A DNA stretch of 64,000 bases, taken from the NCBI RefSeq assembly GCF_963676685.1, contig NC_092349.1, positions 79,248,604-79,312,603 of the forward strand. The letters run 5' to 3'. Shown here in pieces: positions 27,001-37,290 of the stretch. The position numbers and the translations under genes were made by a program. The notes under the pieces were generated by a model that worked only from the letters and a program-made list of their open reading frames with translations, searched no databases and was not told the origin of the DNA. The number at the start of each line of letters is the position of its first letter. Positions within the stretch are counted from its first letter, which is position 1. The DNA comes from Mytilus edulis. Lineage: Eukaryota > Mollusca > Bivalvia > Mytilida > Mytilidae.

Positions 27001-28498
27001 ATGTTTGTGTTATATAGAAACTCCTTGATATATACATTTTACGCATAACAATACAATGTCATATGTCCCATTTTTACGTACTTCTTCAACATCCGATCTT
27101 TAAAACCTTTTGTACTCTGTGACTGCAAAAGAATGTGACAAAAATAACATTTGCAGGTGTGAGTGTCTTTGTATATAATAGATTTCTTGGAAATTACACG
27201 CCTCTGTTGCCATTGAGGGAAAGCTCATCGTGTTGACCGATGGACATCATCAATGTGCAATAATCAATCGATAAACCAATGGCCATGTCGCATTATCCCT
27301 TTTAATGCTTAATAATCCATCAAAATTAACGCATTTTTCGTATCACTTTAACGTATTACACTCATAATAGTGTAATGACAGAAATTTCTATTCGTGCAAG
27401 CAAAAAGACAAAAGGTTACAACCATAAGAACATTTCTTTTTAAACCGTCTTGTTGGAGGACTATCATAAGCATGACAAACTCGTGCAAGCAAAAAGACAA
27501 AAGGTTACATCCATAGGAGATTTCCTTTTTAAAACCGTCTTGTTGGAGGACTAACATAAGCATGGAAAATTGCAAGAGCAAAACTTTTTTTTTAATTTTT
27601 GGCAACAGAAGTTTTATTACACAGTAAAATGTAGTTTTGTTAGTATTTGGTCTTTATACTTTTAATTTTCTTACTTTTAGATAAATCAACAGTAGGAATA
27701 TCTGTCGGTATAGTGGTGGGAATTCTGGTTTTGGTCGGATGCCTTTTACTTATTGTCGTTTTGAAACGCCGTAAACGTATGTCAGCTATACAGGACCTGC
27801 AGAAGATGAAGAGGGACGATTTTAGCAGTAATCATTACGAGGACATTGATACCTACGCTGAAATACCAGATTCAAAATTACTACCAAATTATCCTTACAG
27901 CTATGCCGATTCAACTGATGTTAAACCGCCAATCAAAGAGAGACAACCGACAACAAAACGAACACGGAATATTTACCTGTCTGTCACTGATGCACAGAGA
28001 TTCAGTAAACTCTCAGTTTCAAGTGGAGACATAAAGAGTAATGGTGATAGTTCGGACTATTTGAATCCATATACAGGATTAATAAGGGATGTCAAATGTG
28101 CTAGTTATCAAGAAATCAACAAAATGACAAAAGAACGGAAATCTAGCAATGAGTCTGACTCTGGATATATAAAACCTGCATCAGGAACTGCAAAGACAAA
28201 CGATGGGAGTAACAGACAATGCAATGACTACATAGATGCAAAATCTTCTATAAGACTTAACAATGGCAGCGACCTCGACATGATCACCAAAAAAGACAGA
28301 AACGAGAGCGAAAGCAGCATCCAGTCTGGATACTTAAAAATGAACTCGAGTCTGAAGAAGAAATCAGAAACTGATGCTGATTACAGCACAATGGACATCG
28401 ATGAAAATGGTAGTCTTAACAGTGTATTTCTTCCAAAGATTACAATAAGCAGTCAAAATGGTTCAACAGAGACCCTGAATATAAGAACCAATGAATGA
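11914..28498 (+). CDS. Gene A: MEGF10/Draper/CED-1-like ITAM receptor (682 aa)
   Basis: Exons 11914-12020, 14195-14280, 14794-14955, 16055-16183, 16712-16840, 17796-17921, 18674-18802, 25477-25605, 26021-26149, 26515-26619 and 27681-28498; 2049 coding bases, frame open throughout. Predicted type I receptor: signal peptide (about 1-22), EMI/Nimrod-like segment with CCPDY (to 64), a ten-Cys EGF double module (65-118), six eight-Cys EGF-like repeats (119-375), a six-Cys partial repeat (376-410), a membrane span (about 415-438) and a 240-residue tail with an ITAM at 541-556. Proteins of this family bind apoptotic cells or microbes and signal engulfment through Syk/Shark-type kinases. That role is inferred from family and motifs. 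A, B, C and D lie in tandem on one strand. The ATG at 27647 is intronic. Confidence 0.9.
12211..12290 (-). repeat. Fragment of dispersed repeat R1
   Basis: Contains the GTCTCATTGGCAATCATACC word that marks one end of the R1 family (full copies at 15302 and 23948). It lies in intron 1 of gene A and explains the two overlapping short ORFs here. Confidence 0.55.
13905..14095 (-). repeat. Dispersed repeat R2, minus copy
   Basis: Reverse-strand relative of 44700-44890: both contain CTGACTTGGTACAGG/CACCAAGTCAGGA, and CCTCGGAGTTCAGTATT or its reverse. The short minus-strand ORF here comes from the repeat. Confidence 0.6.
14195..14280 (+). CDS. Gene A exon 2: EMI/Nimrod-like CC motif
   Basis: 86 bp, entered in phase 2 and left in phase 1. 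Encodes RMKPDGQYHR and TCCPDYMEVDNKC. The CC-x-x-Y/F then Cys pattern resembles the end of EMI domains and the CCxGY motif before NIM repeats. Gene B (41881) and gene C (53194) have exons of the same length and phase. Confidence 0.9.
14794..14955 (+). CDS. Gene A exon 3: ten-cysteine EGF double module
   Basis: Encodes 54 residues with ten cysteines, starting ACPAGHFGQNC and ending GYTGAHCDK. It has an extra GKYGQQC half-module compared with the later repeats. Gene B exon 3 is the counterpart with one more residue. Confidence 0.9.
15302..15735 (+). repeat. Dispersed repeat R1, long + copy
   Basis: About 430 bp in intron 3. It starts near AAGATGTGGTATGATTGCC and contains GACCAAATGACACAGAAA, CATACCGCATAGTCAGC and CAACCCTATCCTAACCTGGG. 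Related copies occur in both orientations at 42254, 23948, 52130, 55395 and 62170. I remember this family as highly abundant in Mytilus. Confidence 0.75.
16055..16183 (+). CDS. Gene A exon 4: EGF-like repeat
   Basis: 129 bp, 43 residues, eight cysteines in the C-x8-C-x3-C-x-C pattern of MEGF10-type repeats. No counterpart in gene B. Phase 1-1. Confidence 0.9.
16712..16840 (+). CDS. Gene A exon 5: EGF-like repeat
   Basis: 129 bp, 43 residues, eight cysteines, from ICRDQFYGQEC to GNNCDE. No counterpart in gene B. Phase 1-1. Confidence 0.9.
17796..17921 (+). CDS. Gene A exon 6: EGF-like repeat
   Basis: 126 bp, 42 residues, eight cysteines, from RCPVGTFGGDC to GRLCNE. One residue shorter than its neighbours. 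No counterpart in gene B. Confidence 0.9.
18674..18802 (+). CDS. Gene A exon 7: EGF-like repeat
   Basis: 129 bp, 43 residues, eight cysteines, from NCPENSFGSGC to GKDCSK. It is the last of four repeats absent from gene B and is followed by a 6.7-kb intron. Confidence 0.9.
20041..20070. repeat. G-rich low-complexity tract
   Basis: A run of about 19 G with one T break, next to GCGTATCCAGAA, a word shared by other dispersed repeats. It is a possible assembly weak point. Confidence 0.75.
20249..20919 (+). repeat. 321-bp tandem duplication
   Basis: 20249-20569 is repeated at 20599-20919 with a period of 350 and no difference that I can see. A 29-bp spacer lies between. Each copy contains GAAGAGACATGTATTGTCG and GCGCATCTGGTGC, resembling a repeat common in mussels. 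The identical 60-residue ORFs in the two copies are a product of the repeat. Confidence 0.9.
21179..21293. repeat. 115-bp inverted repeat
   Basis: Arms 21179-21205 and 21267-21293 are 27-bp near-perfect reverse complements (GAAAGTGGCCGCAT ... ATGCGGCCACTTTC) with two mismatches around a 61-nt loop. Likely MITE-like. Confidence 0.8.
22255..23640 (+). pseudogene. Multi-frame relic of an unrecognised gene
   Basis: Several ORFs of 60-87 codons follow each other on one strand in shifting frames (22255, 22612/22647, 22871, 23227) with coding-like composition. Motifs include EAEISDHDTAFTY, SHEMAPEKLRKCLAINES and HEFGSKYLVETLNANGF. The last resembles a multicopy protein family of bivalves and cnidarians that I recall but cannot name. 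The frame breaks and lack of splice signals point to a dead copy in intron 7 of gene A, possibly carried by a transposon. Confidence 0.5.
23948..24236 (-). repeat. Dispersed repeat R1, minus copy
   Basis: Reverse complement of the 15302 family: it contains CCGCCACATTCTGTATG, CGCCGTTAGATTTTTCG and CTCATTGACAATCATATTAC. It lies directly after the gene relic. Confidence 0.7.
25477..25605 (+). CDS. Gene A exon 8: EGF-like repeat
   Basis: 129 bp, 43 residues, eight cysteines, from TCNVGSYGPGC to GLSCDH. Counterpart of gene B exon 4 (shared YGPxCIYxCxCS and TSVCN). The minus-strand ORFs over it are shadows. Confidence 0.9.
26021..26149 (+). CDS. Gene A exon 9: EGF-like repeat
   Basis: 129 bp, 43 residues, eight cysteines, from KCSSGYYGAGC to GLHCNE, ending at a GTGAGT donor. 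Counterpart of gene B exon 5. Confidence 0.9.
26342..26366. repeat. (TA)n microsatellite
   Basis: About 12 TA units in intron 9 of gene A. Confidence 0.85.
26515..26619 (+). CDS. Gene A exon 10: partial juxtamembrane EGF repeat
   Basis: 105 bp, 35 residues, only six cysteines. It ends VCQQMHASND instead of the usual final CxCxxGxxGxxC. Gene B exon 6 has the same truncated form (VCQQVDND), so this shape is conserved rather than decayed. Confidence 0.85.
27392..27569. repeat. 89-bp tandem duplication
   Basis: Two diverged copies beginning TCGTGCAAGCAAAAAGAC at 27392 and 27481, sharing CCGTCTTGTTGGAGGACTA. It lies about 110 bp before the membrane-span exon of gene A. Confidence 0.85.
27681..28498 (+). 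CDS. Gene A exon 11: membrane span and ITAM tail
   Basis: Encodes 271 residues and the stop. A glycine-zipper-like span (VGISVGIVVGILVLVG) is followed by basic KRRKR. The tail holds YEDIDTYAEIP, the ITAM YTGLIRDVKCASYQEI (28070-28117), a YLNP site of Grb2-SH2 type, SGYIKP, and a YLKM site of the PI3K-SH2 YxxM type. Gene B exon 7 shares all these blocks. Confidence 0.92.
28070..28117 (+). other. ITAM of gene A
   Basis: YTGL, eight residues, then YQEI. This fits the ITAM consensus Y-x-x-I/L, six to eight residues, Y-x-x-I/L, which recruits tandem-SH2 kinases after Src-family phosphorylation. Confidence 0.85.
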
Positions 28499-28571
28499 AC
28501 ACATTTTCAAACATTTGATTACAAATATGTATAGAAATACAAGTCTCACTGCCGTTTTATGTACATTCTGA

Positions 28572-28577
28572 AATAAA
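28572..28577 (+). terminator. Polyadenylation signal of gene A
   Basis: AATAAA 74 bp after the stop codon. It is the first canonical signal downstream. Confidence 0.6.
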
Positions 28578-29949
28578 CACATTATAATTATGTTAATTCT
28601 ATTAAAATGATCTTGACGTTCTCAGGCATAATTAAACTTATTTTATATTATCGAAGTTTTCAATCAGATGTCAAAAGGGACAACACCATGTGTTTGTAAT
28701 CTTTCTCCATTTGTTGGTAGTTTGCTGTTCTGTTTCTGCTGGTCATATTGGTGGCGTTTATCAAACCGTGAGTTCAAAACTTTTCTCAAGAAAGGACACA
28801 AATATCATCCTCCATCTATGATACTTTAGAGAACAGCCCGGATTTCCCCTGATATTCAACATTGAAACCATGTAATTGATTGTTTATACAAGCAATTAAA
28901 TGATTAGGTTAAGTGCTTCTAGCACAGTTGGTGTCCACTGATGTCATCAAATGAACACAAATGGCTAACTGGTCAAGATTATTTAATTTCCATATCCTCT
29001 GCACTAAATACATTTTATATTCTTGTCTACAAAATATTCTTATGGTCAAGGTTTTTTTTTAATGAAAAAATGTTTTCATCAAAAAATCATTTGAATAATA
29101 TTTCTTTAGAATTTCAGCAGCTAATTTAGAAATGCTCTGATAAATATTTTAGATTTAGCAAATTTGATATGTTTTAATATCATATTATTTTAATCGTGTC
29201 AAGGACCAATCAGTCTATCTTATTATATAGTCCTTCATAAATAATTCCATTTTTCATGTGCATATATTTGAAGCTGGTATATACATATTTCTTGTTAAAA
29301 TAGTTTTTACGGAATACATTTTTTGGCATTTATTTTGATATTTTTTTCAAATTCTCACTTGCAAGCTTGTAGTATATTTATTATGTGCGTATATTAAGAA
29401 TAAAAATCAAAATCTGGTCTGTGTTTCTAATACTAAAGGAGGTGTTTCGGTTACGGTCGTGTAGACCTAGACCTATCCTCATCAGGTATCCCTAACCTAT
29501 ATTTTTCCTTTCTTGAAACTCGAACTTTAAATGGTTCGAATTTGGTTTCACTTATAGGTATACTCATATAACTATATTGAAATCAATCGGGTCCAGGACC
29601 AATCCATATATTCTTCATTTCAAGGTTAAAATATTATCCAATTCTATTCACGTGCAAAAGTGGAGCCGACACACACCCCTTATTATTTCCACTGAATAGA
29701 GGGGCAATATGTATATAAACCACGTTTACTGTTATATAGTATAGCTTTGAATGAGTGAAATCAAACGCTTAAAATAAGAGAAAATAAGTTGGAATATGAA
29801 ATAAAATTGAGAATGGAAATGGGGAATGTGACAGAGGCAACAACCCGAGAAAAGAGCAGAAAACAGATGAAGGCCACCAATGGGTCTTCAACACAGGGCA
29901 CAAATCCAGCACTTGGAGATGTTTTAAACTGAAAATTAAACACAACAAG

Positions 29950-30235
29950 AATGTGTCCTCAGTACCGGTATGCCCCACTCGCACTATCATTTTCTATGTT
30001 CAGTGGACCGTGAAAATGGGGTAAAAATTCTAATTTGGCATTAACATTAAAAAGATCATATCATATGGAACATGTGTACTAAGTTTCAAGTTGATCGGAC
30101 TCCAACTTCATCAACAAACTACCTTGAGCAAAAACTTTAACCTGAAGCGGGACAGACAAAAGGACGGACGGACAAACAAACGAACGGACGAACGAACGAA
30201 CAAACCGACACTACAACCAGAAAACATAAAGCCTC
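29950..30235. repeat. Dispersed repeat with GGAC/AAAC-rich end
   Basis: Contains AGTTTCAAGTTGATCGGAC and a low-complexity GACGGACGGACAAACAAACG tract. I remember the combination as a common bivalve repeat; no second full copy lies in this window. Confidence 0.45.
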
Positions 30236-32087
30236 TCTACTATTTTATGTGGGACATAAAATAATAAACAGCTACGCCATTAGCTAGAGCACATGATACG
30301 CCTTACGGTTTTCATTTTAACAGTTCAATAACTTCTCAATGTCATATCAGAAATTTATGAAAAAAGGGGGGTTATCTTAATAGATTTAAATCAGTCAACA
30401 AAGTTAAATGAAAAATAGTCAAAACACTTTAAGGTTAGATTGTTTGCAAACTGGATAATCACCTTTTTATGAATAAATCCCATAACTCGGAAATGTGAAA
30501 CATGATTTATAAAATTTATAAAAAGTGAAAGGGAGCTTAAAAAAATAGATATATAAACAATTCGCAAAAGTTTCAAAAGGACTGCTGAAAGCATTTTTGA
30601 GTTTTTCTCCAAATACTAGAAAATGTAAATGTGTGACAAAAGTCACATGTTAAAGACGGACAGATATAGTTATACCATAAGACTTCCTTTAATCAGGCGC
30701 ATAAAAAGGGAGAGGAGTGTTCTTATCCTAAATTGTCTTTACTTCATGAATATTTTATAAAAAAAATATGTTTAAATATTAAGGAGATTTTGTTTTATCA
30801 TTAAATCAAATCAATCATAAAAATGTGAAAATAACAAATCAGTAATATTCATTTCTTATCAAAATTAATCTTCAAGATGACAACAATTATCAATCATTTA
30901 AAAATTAAAAAAAAATGAAAATTGATAAAAATATTCATAACTTTATTTTATATTACTTCGTAAAATTTACGGAGGGATGAGTTCAACTTCACCATTTGAA
31001 ACTCTTGGTTTAATAGCTTCCTTATACATGTTATAATAGATTGGAAACAGTGTCGGCATGTCAATAAAGACACTCTGCGCTGTCTGCTTACTGTAAAAAT
31101 TGGTGTAAACATTATAAAATCTGATAAAAAATCTGTAGACAGTTATTCGAATATATTATGAATACTGTTGATATTCATATATTTCATTTTGAAAACAATT
31201 CTGAAATTAACTATAGAGTCCATGAAACACCCATTTCTAAAATAATAATAATAATAATAAACTAGTAATCGCAAAACGGTTTGTGTTCGTATCGGCAGAC
31301 AACACAGCCAATAATGTAGTGGTAGTGTGATGAAAGGAATGTATCAAAAATAAAATAATCCCTTCCTTTACATTCAAGTCCGTACGCTTTAAAGAGAGAG
31401 AGAGTTAATTGTAAACAAGCAAATTACTGCCTCTGCTCAAGCTTAAACCCTCTTCCAAACATTTGAAACATCTTCTACATCCCTTACATAAATGTACGTC
31501 TATCAAAAAACAAAACATGCAAAAACAATATAAATATTTTCACAACCAAACGGCGCATCGAGATGTATGTTGAATAATTTGGCAGAAAATAATTTATTAC
31601 TGGACAAATAGATCCGGTATACTATATGAGATTGAATATACTCACATTCTGTTAACAGATAGCCAACATTATAAGAAAAGATAAAAAGGGAAAGGTTCAG
31701 CATTTTTTCGATTATAGTGAAAACAGCTAGGTATACTGAAAATCTTTCTGTGTAAAATTAATCAAAATGCTGAGATCTACCTTCTGTTTACATAAGGACC
31801 GTTAAAATAGCTTAACCGAAATTATCAGTCGCGTCTCTGTACTTGTATTTAAGTTATGATCCTTTCATGAGGATTTTTTTTAAATTTTTGTTACAATGTG
31901 TGCCTGTTACATATATTATTTTCATATCCAAAGTAAAAAGATAAAAACTATCATAGAAAGGTAAAACTATTGAAACTGAAGAAGAATTTTTTTTTTTTTT
32001 TTTTTATGTTGAGTTATCTCAGACGTTTGATTTTGTAACTTTTAATTGACATCGCCAAGTTTTGTGTTTTGTTTCTGTTGGTGCTTT

Positions 32088-32960
32088 TATACTGAACGAC
32101 TTTAGAAACGCAACACTCATTTTGTTGATTTTTTTTAACTAAATCTTGTTTGATTTTCTTACAACTACTTTCTATGCTTATCATACTTCTTTCTCCGTAC
32201 AAAAAAATCAAAATCTGACTAACCTGTGGTTATTGAACATACCGAATTTTTTAAGTCGCACGAATTTCTTAAAGCGAAATTTTGGACCCATGAAAGATTG
32301 TTTCGGTTGTTTTGCTTTGTGAAACAGTTTTTTCAATCCTTTGCCCCACTTAGACCAGTTTAAAAATGTTGCATCTCCATTTGACCAAGACTGAGAAACA
32401 AAAAACTGACTTTCCCCTTAAGAATACTGCAAACATTAAAACATTAACGTGCTGCAACCATACTGTATGACTTCAGAAACTCGTCTTACTGTCCTTCCGA
32501 CAACGATGCAAGTAGACAAGATTTGTTGCTGGCCATCAATGAACAGATAAACGTTTAGAGACAATGAAACGTCAACAGAATTTGATTACGCAACGTCATT
32601 TGCCAGACAGGTTTACGGCCGCAACGTTAACTGCTAATCAAATTGCCGAGAGCCATTGAGTACAGATTCATGCCATAAATGTTTCCCATCAACTGAATTG
32701 CCAAAGAATCGACTGAAAGAAAACCTTAAAAGCCCTCAAGTTCCGACCACATAATTGCCAAAACCAATTAATGGGTTGAACAAATGCAAAACCAGAAGGT
32801 GCAAAAAAAAACATCAAAACATATCAGACAGACTTTGTTGACCTTTGTGACAATTATTTTGGCGTTTGTAACATGCAGTCATCGCTTTTGACGGGGACAC
32901 ATTCATTCAAAAATAACACAAAAATAATCTAGTGTTGCGTTTCTAAAGCCGGTCAGTATA
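32088..32960 (+). mobile_element. Decayed Tc1/mariner-like transposon
   Basis: 873 bp bounded by TA and by terminal inverted repeats: CTTTAGAAACGCAACACT at the left, AGTGTTGCGTTTCTAAAG at the right. From about 32567 one frame reads RHLPDRFTAATLTANQIAES, then IHAINVSHQL after a stop. This resembles the N-terminal helix-turn-helix region of Tc1 transposases. Several stops and the short length show it is dead and internally deleted. Confidence 0.75.
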
Positions 32961-33416
32961 TTAAGGGTGAGGAATATATAAAAAAAATTTGTGAACTCGC
33001 AAATTATTAATTTGGTAACGCTCTATGATTCTGCACGAGATATTTGCTACAGAAACTACTATTGAAGAACACAGAGTTTGAATAATCGTAAAATAATATT
33101 TAGCATACATTGTATTTTATAAATATAAAATCGTTAACCCTTATTACATCAAATATTAGAATTAATGTAGTCTAGAAAAATTCGCTCTTCAAATGATCAA
33201 TTATTAAAAAAAAAAACGAATTTAAATTCGTATATATAGCACAGGGCTACATCCACCAACCTATGCAGTGATCCACCTAGATTATTCAAGAAGAGAAAAA
33301 AATCAACAGCCCTCAAGCTATAAATGTATCGCAAATATATTTGAATAAATATAAATATCATAAACCAATTGAGATTGAAAAAAACATTGTTCCGTTTTGA
33401 CAGTATTTTATAATGC

Positions 33417-33424
33417 TATATAAT
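33417..33424 (+). promoter_or_regulatory. Candidate TATA box for gene B upstream first exon
   Basis: TATATAAT, 111 bp before the ATG at 33528, matching the octamer upstream of 4153. Confidence 0.4.
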
Positions 33425-33527
33425 GACCAATACTTCCTTTTAGTATTTTTTTTTAAAGTAAAAGGTGTAATTCGAGTTCTAAAAAAACATGTATCAAGCG
33501 ATCCGAGAGGAATTTTAAAGCAAGAAT

Positions 33528-33628
33528 ATGAACTCAAAGTTTTATCTATCGATGATTCTCATCTCAATGTGTGAAAAATACGTGAAAACTACTGTAACAG
33601 GAAATCATACGTGTGGCAATTATAAATT
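33528..33628 (+). CDS. Gene B alternative first exon (class M signal peptide)
   Basis: 101 bp, starting MNSKFYLSMILISMCEK and ending NHTCGNYK plus two bases at donor TT|GTAAGT. Its length, phase 2 end, MNS start, CEK motif and final cysteine all match the exon at 4153. It would join exon 2 at 41881 in frame and complete a Phe codon. No other gene lies between it and gene B. Confidence 0.7.
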
Positions 33629-34049
33629 GTAAGTTAAATATTTTAGTATTTTTCTATATTATTGTTCTGTCCATGCTGAATGATTATCGTTTTTGTGAAA
33701 TCGTTATAAAGATATTGTCGAAAAAAGTTTTTTTTTTAATCTGAGGGACGATAGTGTTTTTTCTTAATCATGTTAAGCTCTTATATTCGTCCTAACGGTA
33801 ATGCATATTTGGAAGTATGATCTTCGTACTTAACATACATGTAATTTGTCAGACGTTTTTCTGATATAGTTCCTTTTTTGAAAAAGAGATTATGCTTGTT
33901 AATATTTCATCCGTAAAACAAACTGTATTTTGTAAAGTTGTTCATACGGATTTTCTTAATATTGTGTTTCATTTTCTAAATAAATATAAATATAATAAGT
34001 TTAAAACTTTTTTACAAATTTATTAAATTCTTCCATTACTTCAGAAAAA

Positions 34050-34215
34050 TGAAGATTATATAAAAGAGGGACGAAAGATACCAAAGAGACAGTCAAACTC
34101 ATAAATCTAAAATAAACTTACAACGCCATGGCTAAAAATGAAAAAGACAAACAGACAACAATAGTACACATGACACAACATAGAAAACTAAAGAATAAAC
34201 AACACGAACCCCAGT
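34050..34215 (+). repeat. Dispersed repeat (ACAACGCCATGG family)
   Basis: Contains GATACCAAAGAGACAGTCA, ACAACGCCATGGCTAAAAA and a tail ending AACACGAACCCC. I recall this as an abundant mussel repeat; it is not repeated elsewhere in this window. Confidence 0.45.
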
Positions 34216-35601
34216 TATCCTTCATTAATTAGATGGCAATTTTAGTGCGATTATGTTGCACTTTGTAAATACAGCTGTTTCACAAACCATACCTCTTTTG
34301 GGGAGATATAGAATATTCATAGATAATTTCTTTTTTACATACTGGTTCCAAGTTAGAATCTCTAAGTTCAATCTCATAGATACATGATTTGGGGATATTA
34401 CCAGTAAATATACATATGCATAATGTTATACTGAAATCTGTGTTAATCCTAAAGTTAGGGTAGGGGTAAGAAATTCAGTGTGAGTTTAAACTCTTAGATG
34501 TTCGGGGCATATAAACGTTGAAAATATGCCGCACAACCCTGTAGTTTGACCTTTGAAAAATATAGTAGTGCATGTGAACTTGCCATTATAGGATGAGATT
34601 TTTTGTCAAAACTTTATAGTAAAAGGGGTACAATTCCTCTGGGAAAATGCATTGTCAATATTTATAGGAATGCAACCCTTTGATATTCTGTCATTTATTG
34701 ATACATTTCATATATTTGTTAGATTGTTAAAGCTAATAGACCACGTTGACCGATCAAAAACTCGTCAATTATATGCGCTTTTACGACGTCTTTTACCAGA
34801 TAAAGGGGATCGCCTGTATCCCTGCACTGTCAACGTTCATCACGCGTCTTAATGATCGTCATTGTGCAGGTTTAACTAGAAATTACGTTTGTGCCGTAGG
34901 TACTTATTAAAAATTCCCTAATGAAAGCAGTGCTGACTGTTAATTATGAGAATTCAATCTGACGAATAATTTGTGCAATATAGCATCATAGTTTTCCAAC
35001 CACTCGCTCAACATTAAAACAGAAGTGACTATGCCCATAAACGCATGAATGATGTTCACTAAAACCAAAGTGTTTGACGGAAAATGTATCGAACTCGAAA
35101 GTTGTCTATGAGTATACCTGTCTTTAACGTTAACCAAATAAGGAGTCCATGACTGTGATATTGAAATTGATCTTTAGTGAATGATAAATATATAAAATCG
35201 TTCATACTTTTAATGCATATTCAAATGCAATTTGTATGTAACAATTCTTTTCATTGGCTAGAAGTTGCCGTCAAATCCACAGTTGACCATGCATAACTAA
35301 GGAGGGACAATCATTTTGAAATTATTGAATCAACAAATGTTCGATTACTACTATATAATCGAAAATAAAACAACACCTACCTCGAATTCGCCATTTTAAT
35401 GTGATTTTATCCGAATTTGAAGCGTACAGGTAACGTAATAACCTCCAGTTTGTAAGTTTTCATTTGTATGACGTCACGTTTACCCATGACGTTTTTGCGC
35501 CAAAATCGTTCATGACGTTACGCGGATTTTTTTTTATTTGTCAAATTAAGACATTTTCCCAAGCTTTATCGTATTATTTCTTTTTGGTATGCATTAGAAT
35601 C

Positions 35602-35751
35602 GGAATAACAGTACTGTAGTTGAAGAGTTGCCACCGTCAATTTTGATTTGACGGTCGCAAATCTCCGTTTTACTGTCTCCGCTACGCGTCGCCAGTAAAA
35701 CTGCATTTGCGACCGTCAAATCTACAATAAGTACTACAGTACTGTTATTCC
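35602..35751. mobile_element. 150-bp hairpin MITE
   Basis: Termini GGAATAACAGTACTGTAGT and ACTACAGTACTGTTATTCC are inverted repeats. A second inverted pair, ATTTGACGGTCGCAAAT and ATTTGCGACCGTCAAAT, lies inside, so nearly the whole element folds back. The minus-strand ORF here is incidental. Confidence 0.85.
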
Positions 35752-36048
35752 TTAAATATATTGCTTGCAAAATGTTTTCTGGGTATTTGAAGATGACATT
35801 TGTATACAATTTGGTAAATCTTTAATTCACAAGAAAAAACAATTCAATACTATTAATCGTGGTTATATCTATGAACTGTACAAAAGAAAAATATTGACAT
35901 GATATTAGAACTTGAGGATTTTGAAAAACCATTGTTTATAAAAACGGAAATGTGTACTTTAACTTAAATTGATACGCATACATCTATTATGTCTATGTTA
36001 TCATTTCATTTTATTTCATGCTGATACAAAAATAAATGTGAAAACATT

Positions 36049-36155
36049 ATGGTTAAAGATATTTGTTCGTTTTTATTGTTACTGTTCATATTTGGTAACG
36101 ATGTGACCATTGGACTTAGTGCAGAAGACAATTATACCTGTCCTAGGTATAAAAG
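36049..36155 (+). CDS. Gene B alternative first exon 1a (class V)
   Basis: 107 bp, starting MVKDICSFLLLLFIFGND and ending NYTCPRYK plus AG at donor AG|GTCAGT. Its coding sequence resembles gene A exon 1 (MVKD, CPRY). It ends in phase 2 and fits exon 2 at 41881 with a Ser codon at the join. Confidence 0.75.
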
Positions 36156-36597
36156 GTCAGTAGATACAATACATACGTGAAAATGAGGATTTTACTGCAA
36201 GTAGAACATTTGTAGAAAGTATGCTTTAATATTCTTAAAATTGATTATGTACTATGCCAAACTTCATTAGCTAACCAATTATTATCATTAACATACACTT
36301 TGCTCAGTTGTATGCCGTTTATATATCTCAGTTAAAATTTTAAAGCTATACGGATTTCATCAACAGGGTTGTTGTCCTTACTAAAAACACTGCTCCAAAC
36401 GTCAAAGAACAACACAAATATATTCAGATGGATACTGCAATAATTTTACAATCATCTGACTCTATCTTGTTCCTTTTTAATTGCACGTTATTCTTTAAGT
36501 TTCTCTTTTCAATCGATTTATAAAATTTGAACACCGATAAACTACTGTCCCCTAAATGATTTTGCATCTTGAGTGTTTACATCTCTGTTCTCGAAAT

Positions 36598-37290
36598 TTA
36601 AAGGGGCACTAGCTGTCAAATTTATGCTCACCGATTTGACTCAAATTCTCATATTTGATTTATAACAATGTAAAATATTTATTCAAACTATCAAAAGTCT
36701 AAAATAAACAGTTTACAGAGCATGGGGTAGATAATATATAGGTTCGTTTCGTGTGTATTTTAGTCCAGACGTCATCTAATTTACTATCGATTTGACCTCA
36801 GATGACCATATAAGCGATGTAAACATAAATAAAGATATGAATAGATTAAACCAACACGTGCAATTGGATTCTTATAGGTATGTTTGATTTTATTTTATAG
36901 ATTAAAAATAGATGTTCTCATTGTTTTTAACCGTATAAGAATGATTTTATGTGCATCGAATTAGTAATCAAATGATTTACCGTAGTTTTACTTTCATTGT
37001 TGACATTCTTTTTCTTTAAATAACTTGTACACGTACAATGCGTGCGTTGTCAATCTCTATCTAGGGGTTAAATTGAAGTTCACATGAATACGTATTTAAA
37101 GAGGTTGACTCATTCATTTACTTGCAAGTGAATGACTAATTATCAATGTTTCTTAGCGTAATTTGACAAAATTGAAACTTTTGGCTGCAAAAAGCGAATT
37201 GTTATTTCACTATTTCACTTTTATTATTGATTGAACAGAAAAAAAAACCTTTAGAATTTTTATATATCTCGTAGCTAGTGCCCCTTTAAA
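36598..37290 (+). mobile_element. GGGGCACTAGCT-family MITE, full length
   Basis: About 690 bp with terminal repeats TTTAAAGGGGCACTAGCT and AGCTAGTGCCCCTTTAAA. It lies between first exons 1a and 1b. Sister of 7694-8400. Confidence 0.88.

Larger units (their letters stand above)
28499..33527. other. Gene A-gene B interval
   Basis: Contains the gene A 3' end, a dispersed repeat at 29950-30235, an (ATA)n run near 31241-31260, a T-run near 31987, and a decayed Tc1-like element at 32088-32960. No exon is visible. Confidence 0.6.

Noticed and set aside
27647-27680. ATG at 27647 as the start of a 283-residue protein
   Set aside because: A good acceptor (TTTTAG) at 27680 and phase match to exon 10 show that the first 34 bases are intron. 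The same applies to the ATGs at 46420 and 56120.
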